NCBI GenBank assembly: GCA_036503065.1
Contig: DASXXM010000114.1
Location: 1-50,143 of the forward strand
Direction of reading: 5' to 3'
DNA length: 50,143 bases
From: DATEPR01 sp036503065
Lineage (GTDB): Bacteria; Actinomycetota; Actinomycetes; Mycobacteriales; Pseudonocardiaceae
Shown piece after piece: positions 8,573-16,608 of this stretch. The position numbers and the translations under genes are program-made. Under the pieces are notes generated by a model that worked only from the letters and a program-made list of their open reading frames with translations, made no database searches and had not been told where the DNA came from. How positions within the stretch are numbered: the stretch's first letter is position 1; the number at the start of each line of letters is the position of its first letter.

Positions 8573-11500
8573 ATGGTGAGCGGTTTCACGATCCGGCCGA
8601 ATGATCTGCGGAATTCGGCGGGCACACTGGAGAATCTGGCCGGCCAGATCGGCACGGGCGGCCAGCGGATGAAAACCGCGGGCGAGTCGCTGGTGGCGCA
8701 TGCCAGCGGCGACAAGTCCGGGGTCGGCAGTGTCATCGCCAAGGCGTTCGGCAAGGCGCTGACCACCACCGGTGACGTGTTCTCCCAGGCGTCCCGGATC
8801 AGCAAGGGTTCCTCGGACCGCTTGCACGGCAACGCGAACGCGCACGAGAGCAACGAGCACAACACTGAGAAGTCGTTCCGCGACCTGCACCCGAACAGCA
8901 ACGGGGGCAGCGGCACCCATCCGAAGGACACCAGCCCCGGGAACACCCGCCCGTCGTCGTCCGGCACATCCGGTTCGGGCGGTTCCAGCGTCAGGAACGA
9001 CGGCACCGGCAACATCAGGCCGAACAACAACCAGCCCGCGCACAACTCGACGCCCACCGAGGGCCTGCCCGGCTGCGGTGATCCGGTGGACGTCGCGACC
9101 GGCCGGATGTTCCTCACCCAGCTGGACGTCGAACTGCGGGCGGTGCTGCCACTCGTGGTGTCACGGACCCACCTGTCGACCTTCGTCAGCGGCCGATGGT
9201 TCGGCCCGACCTGGGCGTCCACAGTGGACCAGCGGGTGGAGGTCGACGCGGCCGGGGTCTCGTTCGCCGCGGAGGACGGTTCCCTGCTGAGCTATCCGCT
9301 GCCGGGCGACGCGGGGACCGTGTTGCCCGAGTTCGGCCCGCGCTGGCCGTTGGGCCGGACCGGGGACGGCGGATTCACCATCGCGGTCCCGGATCGGGCG
9401 CAGACCCTGGTGTTCTCCTCGGCGGGGCTGATCACCGCGATCGTGCACAACGTCGGCGGACGCATCGACATCGAGCGGAACGCCGACGGCACGCCGACCG
9501 CGATCACCCATTCGTCCGGCTACCGGATCGTGGTGCGCACCGACGACGGCCTGATCACCGAGCTGCGGCTGCCGCGACCCGCGGTCAACGGCGACATGCC
9601 CGCCGACCTCGTGTTGGTGCGTTACCGGTACGACGACGCACGCAGGCTCGTCGAGGTGACGAACTCCTCCGGGCTGCCGCTGCGCTACGACTACGACCCG
9701 TCGGGCCGGATCGTCGCCTGGCGGGACCGCAACGGCTTCGGGTACCGGTACGTCTTCGACGGCGACGATCGGTGCGTGCGGACCGAAGGTGACGGCGGCT
9801 ATCTCACCTACACCTATGCCTACGACCACCGCGTCACGCTGGCCACGAACTCGCTCGGCAACACCACCGCCTTCCACTTCAACGACGCGCTCCAGTTGGT
9901 GCGTGAGGTCGACCCGCTCGGCAACGAGACGTCGTTCGAGTGGGACCGGCACCACAAGCCGCTGCGTGAGACGGACGCGCTCGGCAACACCACGAGTTAC
10001 CGGTACGACGACGTGGGCAACCTGCGGGAGCTGATCCGGCCGGACGGCACGAAGCAGGTCACCGAGTACGACGATCGGCACCGCCCGGTGATCATCGTGG
10101 ACCCCGATGGCGCGGTGTGGCGGCGGGAATACGGGCCGATCGGCGAACTGCTCGCCACGGTCGACCCTGCCGGTGCCCGCACCGCCTACCGCTACGACCA
10201 GGCAGGGCATCTCGCGGCCACCATCGACGCGCTGGGCAACACCACCACGATGACCAGGGACCGGCGCGGCCTCATCGCGGCCGTCACCGACCCGAACGGC
10301 GCCACGACCGAATACGGCTACGACGAGATGGGCAGGGTCGCCTCGATCACCGACCCGACCGGTCGGACCACCCGGTACGGCTGGACCGTGGAGGGACTGC
10401 CGGCCACCGCAACCCAGCCCGATGGCGCGACGGAACACTGGACCCACGACGGCGAGGGCAATCTGCGCGAACAGCGCGACGCCATCGGGAACACCACTGT
10501 CCTGCGGGTCGGCGGCTTCGACCTGCCGACAGCCCGGATCGCGGCCGACGGCAGCCGCCAGGAGTTCGGCTACGACACCGAGTTGCGGCTCACCTGGGTA
10601 CGCAACGAGCGGGGCGACCACTGGCGCTACGAGTACGACGCGGCCGGGAACCTGGTGCGGGAGACCGACTTCGACGGCCGCGTGCTGCGGTACGGCTACG
10701 ACGCGGCGCACCGGATGGTGCGGCGCACGAACGGCGCCGGCCAGACCGTCGAGTTCACCCTGGACCCGGTCGGCCGGATGGTCGAACGGCGGGCCGGGAA
10801 CGACGTGACCCGGCTGACCTACGACCCGGCCGACCGGGTGCTCAGCGCCGTCAACGCGGACGCGGACCTGCGCTTCGGTTACGACCCGCGCGGCCTGGTG
10901 GTCGCCGAGACCTGCAACGGCCGCACGGTGCGCTCCGAGTACGACGCGATGGGCAGGCGGATCACCCGCACCCTGCCATCGGGCGCGCGCAGCGACTGGA
11001 CCTACGACGCGGCCGGCGCCCCCACCCAGCTGCGCGTCGGCGGTCACGCCCTGGCGATGCGCCGCGACGCCGCGGGCCGTGACATCGGTCGCACCTGGGG
11101 TTCGACCACCATCAGCCAGGACTGGGACCCGGTCGGGCGGCTGGCCGCGCAGACCGTCACCGCGGCATCGGGTGTGGTGCAACAGCGCGAGTACTCCTAC
11201 CGCGCCGACGGCCTGCCCACCGGGGTACGGGACACGCTGGCCGGTTCGCGGGCGTTCGAACTCGACCGGATGGGCCGGGTCACCACGGTCACCGGCAACG
11301 CGGGCGGCCAGAGCTGGACCGAGCACTACGGCTACGACGCGACCGGCAACATCACCGACGCGCGGTGGCCCGGTGGCGACCCGCTGACCGGTCGGCGCCA
11401 GTACGCCGGCACGAAGCTGACCACAGCGGGCACGACCAGCTATGCGCACGACGCGCAGGGCAGGGTGGTCCGGCGTACCGGTCCCGGCCCGGACGGCCGA

Positions 11501-12763
11501 CCGCGCAACTGGGAGTTCGGCTGGACCGCCGAGGACAGGATGGTCTCGGTGACCACCCCGGACGGCCAGCGCTGGCGCTACCGGTACGACGCGCTGGGCA
11601 GGCGGATCGCGAAGCAGCGGCTCGGTCCGGGCGACGCGGTCGCCGAGCAGGTGGACTTCACCTGGGACGGCCAGCACCTGGCAGAGGAACACCACCGGGC
11701 GCCGACCGGACAGCGGCGGCTGACCAGTTGGGAACTGGAGCCGGGTACCGACCTGCCACTGACCCAGAGTGAACGGTTCCTCGGCGACGGCCCGCAATCC
11801 GTTGTGGACCAACGGTTCTACGCGATCGTGACGGACCTGGTCGGCAGCCCGGCGGAGTTGGTCGGGCCGGACGGGGCGGTCAGCCAACAGCCGTGGCACA
11901 CATTGTGGGGTCGTACGGCGACCCCGGCCGCGCCGACTCCGCTGCGGTTCCCCGGCCAGTACTACGACACGGAAACCGGGCTGCACTACAACGTCCACCG
12001 CTATTTCGACCCGGCGGCCGGCCGTTTCACCAGCCCGGACCCGCTCGGCCTGCTGGGTGGCCCCAATCCGCAGTCCTACGTCCCCAACCCGACCGCCTGG
12101 ATCGACCCGCTCGGCCTGACACCGTGCAAGACCAGCCCATCGGGCAGCGGCGGCGGGCAGGGCGGCGCCAACCAGCCGCCCGCGGGCGGGAACAACCGGC
12201 GGGGCGGCGGCCGGCAGCGGAAGCCACCGAAGTTCCTGCAACAACCCAACCCGACCAACGTCGTCGACCCACAGGTTCCGCTCTACCACTACACGGAAGC
12301 GGCGGGCCATCAGGGCATCACGACCAGCGGGGAGATCTGGCCGTCCCAGTGGGAGCAGGGAAACCCCAACAACGCGCACGCGCGGTTCGGGTCCGGCGTC
12401 TACCTCACCCAGATCAAGCCGGGCAGCGTGTCCCAGGAGGAACTGTCCCAGCAGTTGGTGCTGAACCCGAACACGGGCCACAGGTTCACCCACTACATCG
12501 AGCTTGATCCGCAGAAACTCCAGCAACAGGGTTACACCATCTCGCAGTCCCCCGATCGCCCCGACGTGTGGGTCGCGCACCACGGACCGCTCGACCAGCC
12601 GGGCGAGCCGAACATGCCGGTCGGCAAGCCGGGCGAGCCGGGCACGGCGATCACGGACCACGGCCCGAACCCGCCGTACAACCCACCGCCGCCGCCCCCG
12701 CCGCCACCTCCGGTGCCAGCGTCCCCGGCACCGGCGCCGGCACCCGCCGTGGGGTCCCCATGA
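8573..12763 (+). CDS. Rhs/YD-repeat polymorphic toxin with C-terminal HYD1-type ADP-ribosyltransferase domain
   Basis: A 1,396-aa toxin. The N-terminal ~100 residues form a helical WXG100-like segment, followed by a Ser/Gly/Asn-rich linker. A DUF6531-type entry domain (GDPVDVATGRMFLTQLDVEL, about 165-235) leads into more than 20 YD repeats (about 330-1110; for example YGYDEMGRVASITDPTGRTT) and the conserved Rhs core end (YDTETGLHYNVHRYFDPAAG, then TSPDPLGL). The variable tip from about 1235 has LYHYTEAAGHQGI and FGSGVYLT, matching HYD1-signature ADP-ribosyltransferase toxins. An unusual proline-rich tail (nine consecutive prolines) closes the protein. The Rhs shell should encapsulate the toxin; the target is unknown. 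The stop codon overlaps the start of the next gene (ATGA), as expected for a toxin-immunity pair. Confidence 0.9.
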   Translation: MVSGFTIRPNDLRNSAGTLENLAGQIGTGGQRMKTAGESLVAHASGDKSGVGSVIAKAFGKALTTTGDVFSQASRISKGSSDRLHGNANAHESNEHNTEKSFRDLHPNSNGGSGTHPKDTSPGNTRPSSSGTSGSGGSSVRNDGTGNIRPNNNQPAHNSTPTEGLPGCGDPVDVATGRMFLTQLDVELRAVLPLVVSRTHLSTFVSGRWFGPTWASTVDQRVEVDAAGVSFAAEDGSLLSYPLPGDAGTVLPEFGPRWPLGRTGDGGFTIAVPDRAQTLVFSSAGLITAIVHNVGGRIDIERNADGTPTAITHSSGYRIVVRTDDGLITELRLPRPAVNGDMPADLVLVRYRYDDARRLVEVTNSSGLPLRYDYDPSGRIVAWRDRNGFGYRYVFDGDDRCVRTEGDGGYLTYTYAYDHRVTLATNSLGNTTAFHFNDALQLVREVDPLGNETSFEWDRHHKPLRETDALGNTTSYRYDDVGNLRELIRPDGTKQVTEYDDRHRPVIIVDPDGAVWRREYGPIGELLATVDPAGARTAYRYDQAGHLAATIDALGNTTTMTRDRRGLIAAVTDPNGATTEYGYDEMGRVASITDPTGRTTRYGWTVEGLPATATQPDGATEHWTHDGEGNLREQRDAIGNTTVLRVGGFDLPTARIAADGSRQEFGYDTELRLTWVRNERGDHWRYEYDAAGNLVRETDFDGRVLRYGYDAAHRMVRRTNGAGQTVEFTLDPVGRMVERRAGNDVTRLTYDPADRVLSAVNADADLRFGYDPRGLVVAETCNGRTVRSEYDAMGRRITRTLPSGARSDWTYDAAGAPTQLRVGGHALAMRRDAAGRDIGRTWGSTTISQDWDPVGRLAAQTVTAASGVVQQREYSYRADGLPTGVRDTLAGSRAFELDRMGRVTTVTGNAGGQSWTEHYGYDATGNITDARWPGGDPLTGRRQYAGTKLTTAGTTSYAHDAQGRVVRRTGPGPDGRPRNWEFGWTAEDRMVSVTTPDGQRWRYRYDALGRRIAKQRLGPGDAVAEQVDFTWDGQHLAEEHHRAPTGQRRLTSWELEPGTDLPLTQSERFLGDGPQSVVDQRFYAIVTDLVGSPAELVGPDGAVSQQPWHTLWGRTATPAAPTPLRFPGQYYDTETGLHYNVHRYFDPAAGRFTSPDPLGLLGGPNPQSYVPNPTAWIDPLGLTPCKTSPSGSGGGQGGANQPPAGGNNRRGGGRQRKPPKFLQQPNPTNVVDPQVPLYHYTEAAGHQGITTSGEIWPSQWEQGNPNNAHARFGSGVYLTQIKPGSVSQEELSQQLVLNPNTGHRFTHYIELDPQKLQQQGYTISQSPDRPDVWVAHHGPLDQPGEPNMPVGKPGEPGTAITDHGPNPPYNPPPPPPPPPPVPASPAPAPAPAVGSP

Positions 12764-13059
12764 AATACCAACACGTCAAGTGGCGCCACGACCTGCCGCA
12801 TCAGCCGACCGACATCTACACCGAACTGGACGACGACCGCTGGGAGACCCGCAAGGTCGAAGTGTTCGCGGACGGCCGGATTCAGTACTCGGACGGAACC
12901 GACTCCACCGGCGCCACGGATCTCGGTGAGGTGCGGTCGCCGACGCCGCAGGAGGCACCGGACAGCGCCGTGTTGACCACGATCGCCATCGACGAGCCGA
13001 CCTTCGAGCACATGTGGAACCTGGCGATGTCCTGGGGTGGCGATCAGCCCAAGTCGTAG
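12760..13059 (+). CDS. DUF6881 protein, presumed immunity protein of the Rhs toxin
   Basis: A 99-aa protein starting MKYQHVKWRHDLPHQPTDIY. The pattern of WxHD, YxELDDDRWExRKVEVFxDGR and LGEVxxP fits the DUF6881 family, small proteins often found beside polymorphic toxins. The ATG overlaps the toxin stop codon by 4 bp, so the two are translated together. That coupling, the size and the position directly after the variable toxin tip are the evidence for an immunity role; direct binding is inferred. The last 16 bp overlap the 3' end of the convergent macro-domain gene. Confidence 0.75.
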   Translation: MKYQHVKWRHDLPHQPTDIYTELDDDRWETRKVEVFADGRIQYSDGTDSTGATDLGEVRSPTPQEAPDSAVLTTIAIDEPTFEHMWNLAMSWGGDQPKS

Positions 13060-13514
13060 ACGGTGGTCGGGATGTCCCTGGTACACAGGGTCCGCACGAT
13101 GATCGGCTCGATCTCCACCCAGTGGCCGCCTGCCAACCCGCACCCGATGCGGGGCATGTGCACGGACGCGTGCCGGGCCGCCGCGTGCCCGGCCAGCGTG
13201 TCCAGGCACTGTTCGACGGCCCCGTAGCGGATCGGCGGCCCATCGGCGCCGGTCCGCAGTCCGTGCTGGCCGATCATGTTCGCCACCCAGGTCGCCGGTT
13301 CGACCTGAACCAGCCGCACCGCGCCGAGGGCGAATCCGGCGTCGTCGGCGTACCAGCGACGGTAGTCATGTTCGGGTTCCGGCCAGCGGCGCGATATCGC
13401 GACCACGAATCCCTTGCCCCAGCCGCCGATGTCGTTACAGATGTGGGCGATAATCTTGTTGCCGGCGGCGTCCGGGATGGTCGCGTCCCCGGTGACGAAC
13501 TTCAGCGTCTCCAC
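13044..13514 (-). CDS. Macro-domain protein (possible ADP-ribosyl hydrolase)
   Basis: A stand-alone 156-aa macro domain. Visible features are the opening strand FVTGDAT, the ligand-binding stretch KIIAHICNDIGGWGKGFV, and the late glycine-rich loop MPRIGCGLAGGHW that binds the ADP-ribose phosphates. Macro domains of this size bind ADP-ribose or remove it from proteins or nucleic acids; which one applies here cannot be told from sequence. It lies tail to tail with the immunity gene of an ADP-ribosyltransferase toxin, overlapping it by 16 bp, so reversal of the toxin's modification is a natural hypothesis. It also lies downstream of the MFS gene on the same strand. Confidence 0.82.
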   Translation of the reverse strand: METLKFVTGDATIPDAAGNKIIAHICNDIGGWGKGFVVAISRRWPEPEHDYRRWYADDAGFALGAVRLVQVEPATWVANMIGQHGLRTGADGPPIRYGAVEQCLDTLAGHAAARHASVHMPRIGCGLAGGHWVEIEPIIVRTLCTRDIPTTVYDLG

Positions 13515-13615
13515 GAGCCGTCATCGTATTCCGCTCGCGCTCGGGCACGGCGCTCGCGCCGCGCCCGAGACCCAGTCTAGTAACCGTGAGTAACTGCACG
13601 CCTGCGTACGGCAAA

Positions 13616-13633
13616 GACCTTAAAATCAAGGTC
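13616..13633 (-). terminator. Weak hairpin at the MFS stop codon
   Basis: GACCTT and AAGGTC form a 6-bp stem with a 6-nt loop overlapping the stop codon of the MFS gene; on the minus strand it is followed by TTT. It is too short to be a confident terminator and could equally be a regulatory palindrome before the macro-domain gene. Confidence 0.3.
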
Positions 13634-15077
13634 AGGCGGCAGCCTCAGCCGCACTGGCCGGCGCCGGTACCGGCTTGGGCGCCGGGGCCGGCACCTTCAG
13701 CCGCACCCAGAGCGCCGCGACGACCAGTGCGACGGCGAGCAGGATCGAACAGAAAAAGTAGACTTGCTCGTACGCGCCGATGCCTCTGGTGCCGGTCGCC
13801 GTGGTGCCGTTCTGCAGGATCACGGCCATCGCCGCGATGCCCAGCGCGCCGCCGAGTTGTCGGGCCGTCGTGTTCAGTCCGCTGGAAGTGGCGAACTTGA
13901 TCGGCGGCGCGGACATCGCGGCCGCCGCCGACGTGCCCATCGTCGCGGCGCCCATGCCGGTGCCGGCCAGCAGCGCAGCGGGCAACCACAGGCTGACAAA
14001 CGCCGGCTGGACGGTCAGGCCGAACATCAGCCAGACATTGCACGCCAGGAACGCCGACAAGCCGAACAGCGCGGCGAACCTGGGGCCGCCGAACCGTGGC
14101 GCGAGCCGAGCAAGGCCCAGCGCCGCAACGGAAGCGGCGAACGCACCAGGTGTGTTGGACAGGCCGGCCTGCAGTTCGGAGTAGCGCCAGATGTCCGTCA
14201 CGTACAGGACGCCCACCAGCATGAACGGGTATTGCGCCATGCCGTAGAACAAGGACACCACGTTGGTGGCGCTGAAGGCCCGGTTGCCCCACAGAGAGAT
14301 GTCCACGGCCGGCACCTTGCTCGTCCGCGACCGCAGCAGCGCGACCAGCACGGACGCCACGCCCAGCACGATGCAGGCCAACGTCCTGATGTTGGACCAG
14401 CCCCACGTGCCGCCCTCGGTCACTCCGAGGGTCAGGCCACCGACACCCAACGCGATGAGGACCGTGCCAAGCAGGTCCGGCACGCGATCCCGAGAAACGG
14501 CGGCCGACGGCGCCAGTCGCCGCAGCGCCGACACGATGAGCAGCACACCGAAGGGCAGGTTGATCACGAACACGGCTCGCCAGTCGAACCACTCGACCAG
14601 CACACCTCCGACGCTCGGACCGATCGCGGCGGCGACCGCCGACGACGCGCTCCACAGCCCGATGGAACTGGCCCGCTTGTCGGCCGGGCCGTCCAGCAGC
14701 AGGATCGCCAACGACGCCGGGATCATCGCGGCCGCCCCGGCACCCTGCAGGACCCGGGTCGCGATCAGCACTTCGAGGTTGGGCGCGAGCGCACACAGGA
14801 GCGAGGCCACGGTGAACAGCCCGACGCCGAGCACGAACAGCCTGCGCCGGCCAAGGGCGTCCGCCAAACGGCCGGCCGGGGCCAGCAGCGCCGCGAACAT
14901 CACGGCGTAACCGCTGATCACCCACGACAGTCCCGGCACGGACGCGGTCGGGAACTGCTGGTGCAGGTTGGGCACCGCGAGGTTCGTGACGGTCGAGTCC
15001 AGCATGGCGAGGAACGTGCCGCCGGACGCTGTCAGCATCGTCGCCAGGTACGCGCGGGACCTGGTTGGCTCAGACAT
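13632..15077 (-). CDS. MFS drug exporter, DHA2 (EmrB/QacA) type
   Basis: A 481-aa integral membrane protein with about 14 hydrophobic segments, the length and segment number typical of proton-driven DHA2 exporters. Motif A is seen as GRLADALGRRR after the second segment, motif D1 near LDSTVTNLAVPNL in the first segment, and a motif C-like stretch near AIGPSVGGVLVEWFDWRAVF. It begins 39 bp after the diiron oxygenase stop, with AGGAG 6 bp before its ATG, so the two form an operon. It probably exports, and confers resistance to, the product of the NRPS-PKS cluster (inference). The C-terminus is an Ala/Pro-rich cytoplasmic tail. Confidence 0.9.
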   Translation of the reverse strand: MSEPTRSRAYLATMLTASGGTFLAMLDSTVTNLAVPNLHQQFPTASVPGLSWVISGYAVMFAALLAPAGRLADALGRRRLFVLGVGLFTVASLLCALAPNLEVLIATRVLQGAGAAAMIPASLAILLLDGPADKRASSIGLWSASSAVAAAIGPSVGGVLVEWFDWRAVFVINLPFGVLLIVSALRRLAPSAAVSRDRVPDLLGTVLIALGVGGLTLGVTEGGTWGWSNIRTLACIVLGVASVLVALLRSRTSKVPAVDISLWGNRAFSATNVVSLFYGMAQYPFMLVGVLYVTDIWRYSELQAGLSNTPGAFAASVAALGLARLAPRFGGPRFAALFGLSAFLACNVWLMFGLTVQPAFVSLWLPAALLAGTGMGAATMGTSAAAAMSAPPIKFATSSGLNTTARQLGGALGIAAMAVILQNGTTATGTRGIGAYEQVYFFCSILLAVALVVAALWVRLKVPAPAPKPVPAPASAAEAAA

Positions 15078-15116
15078 CGGTTACTCCTGATATGGCTCTG
15101 ATCGGGCTCAGTCTCT

Positions 15117-16199
15117 TCATTCGTCTGCCGCGCCGAGGGTGATCGCTTCCTCGACCTGCTCGATCCGGGCCTTGTCGAGGTCGCCGGCGATCTTCTCGTC
15201 CGCGTTCATCATCGCTTCGACGTCGTATTCCTCGTAGCCGAGGATGCCCATCTCGGCGAAGGCGTGTTTCATGCGGTCACCGAACAGGCCGATATCGTGG
15301 AGTGTCGGCACGATCCGGGAGAACAGGTGGCTGCGGAACGCTCGGAAGTGTTCCGAGTTCCGCATGAACTCGATGCACTCGACGGCGTCGATGTCGAGAT
15401 TGCGCCACACTTCCTCACCGACAAATCTTTCCTGCATGAGGTGACATGCCTCGATGCAGAACTCCTGCCGCTCGTCCCGTTCCGCTTGGGTGAGCTGGGG
15501 GTAGTACTCGCGCAACGTGAGCCGGCCGAAGGCCACGTGCCGCGCCTCGTCCTGCATGACGTAGGTGTTGACTGCCTTGGCGAGCGGCTCGGTGGCGTTG
15601 TCCCTGATCAGGCCGAAGGCGGCCAGCGCGAGCCCCTCGATCAGCACCTGCATGCCCAGGTAGGTCATGTCCCACCGGGAGTCGGTGATGACGTCGTTGA
15701 GGAGTGCCTTGAGCCCGGGATTGATCGGGTACGCCAGGTCCAGCTTCTCCCTCAGGTAGCGCGAGTAGACCTCGACGTGCCGGGCCTCGTCCATCACCTG
15801 AGTCGCCGCGTAGAACTTCGCGTCCAGCTCCGGCACGGTGTGCACGATCTTGGACGCGCAGATCAACGCGCCCTGCTCACCGTGCAGGAACTGCGAGAAC
15901 TGCCACGAGGTGAGGTGATGGCGGACCATGCCGCGGTCCTTCGGGCCGAGCGAGTCCCACACCCGGGAGCCGTAGATGGCGATGGTCTGTTCCGGTACGC
16001 CCATCGGGTCGTTGACGTCAACGTCGATGGACCAGTCGAGACGCTCGGCCGCGTCCCACTGCCGCTGCTTGCCCTTCTCGTAGAGACCCAGCAGTCGATC
16101 ACGGCCCTCGTCGTACTCCCAGTCGAACACCGTGGTGGCACCGCCGGGAACGTGCCACTGTGTCTGCTCCACCGGCAGCGCATACATACGTGTGCTCAC
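15117..16199 (-). CDS. Ferritin-like (R2-type) diiron oxygenase
   Basis: A 360-aa helical protein with two copies of a metal-binding pattern: a Glu in HGEQGAL followed by DEARHVEVYSRYL, then a Glu in EGLALAAFG followed by DEARHVAFGR. This E...ExxH...E...ExxH set is the diiron-carboxylate site of ribonucleotide reductase R2-like and AurF-like oxygenases. In biosynthetic clusters such enzymes do N-oxygenation, hydroxylation or desaturation; the substrate here is not evident. The start is GTG 16199, set by GGAGG 8-12 bases upstream; the open frame continues far upstream but that is antisense to the LuxR gene. It is co-transcribed with the MFS exporter and divergent from the LuxR regulator. Confidence 0.8.
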   Translation of the reverse strand: MSTRMYALPVEQTQWHVPGGATTVFDWEYDEGRDRLLGLYEKGKQRQWDAAERLDWSIDVDVNDPMGVPEQTIAIYGSRVWDSLGPKDRGMVRHHLTSWQFSQFLHGEQGALICASKIVHTVPELDAKFYAATQVMDEARHVEVYSRYLREKLDLAYPINPGLKALLNDVITDSRWDMTYLGMQVLIEGLALAAFGLIRDNATEPLAKAVNTYVMQDEARHVAFGRLTLREYYPQLTQAERDERQEFCIEACHLMQERFVGEEVWRNLDIDAVECIEFMRNSEHFRAFRSHLFSRIVPTLHDIGLFGDRMKHAFAEMGILGYEEYDVEAMMNADEKIAGDLDKARIEQVEEAITLGAADE

Positions 16200-16608
16200 A
16201 AAGTTCCTCCACAACTCGTGGCCTGAGGATCCCGGCAGATCCGGCCTGGACGCGTACGGTTGGGCGCGGTTGGATGGCTGCATCGGCGACCGGCACACCA
16301 CGGGGCCGGACGCCACACACTTCGAGGCCAACCACCACACTGAGCGGCGGGAGCGTGGCACAATTTTGGAACAGCCGGTGAGGGCAAGGCAGTGGGGATA
16401 ACCCTGGGCCACAACCCTGGCGGACCCAGCGTCCACCGAACGAACCGGCAGCCTGACGGGCAGTAGTACCTGGCTGGGACTGGACGAGGTCAGTGCCGAC
16501 CGATACACCCAAATGGGTGTCATGTGCTTATTGGTTACGCACGGCAATGGGGACGTGCGCCGGCAGACTGGTGCTGACGATCGCGTGAACATTTCGAGGG
16601 GGCAACAC
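16200..16608. other. 409-bp divergent intergenic region (diiron operon / LuxR regulator)
   Basis: Non-coding if the LuxR protein starts at GTG 16609. It must hold promoters for both directions. The stretch around 16355-16375 is the only AT-rich patch (CACAATTTTGGAAC). I see no SARP-type heptamer repeats and no strong palindrome. The part from 16513 would become coding if the upstream ATG were used. Confidence 0.4.

Noticed and set aside
9600..11700. Repeated YD-type sequence that could look like a tandem DNA repeat
   Set aside because: The repeats are protein-level Rhs/YD motifs with diverged DNA; not a satellite or CRISPR array.
9161..12661. 1,166-codon antisense open frame over the Rhs gene
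   Set aside because: High GC leaves antisense frames open; the translation is Arg/Val/Gly-rich without any motif, while the sense strand has YD repeats.
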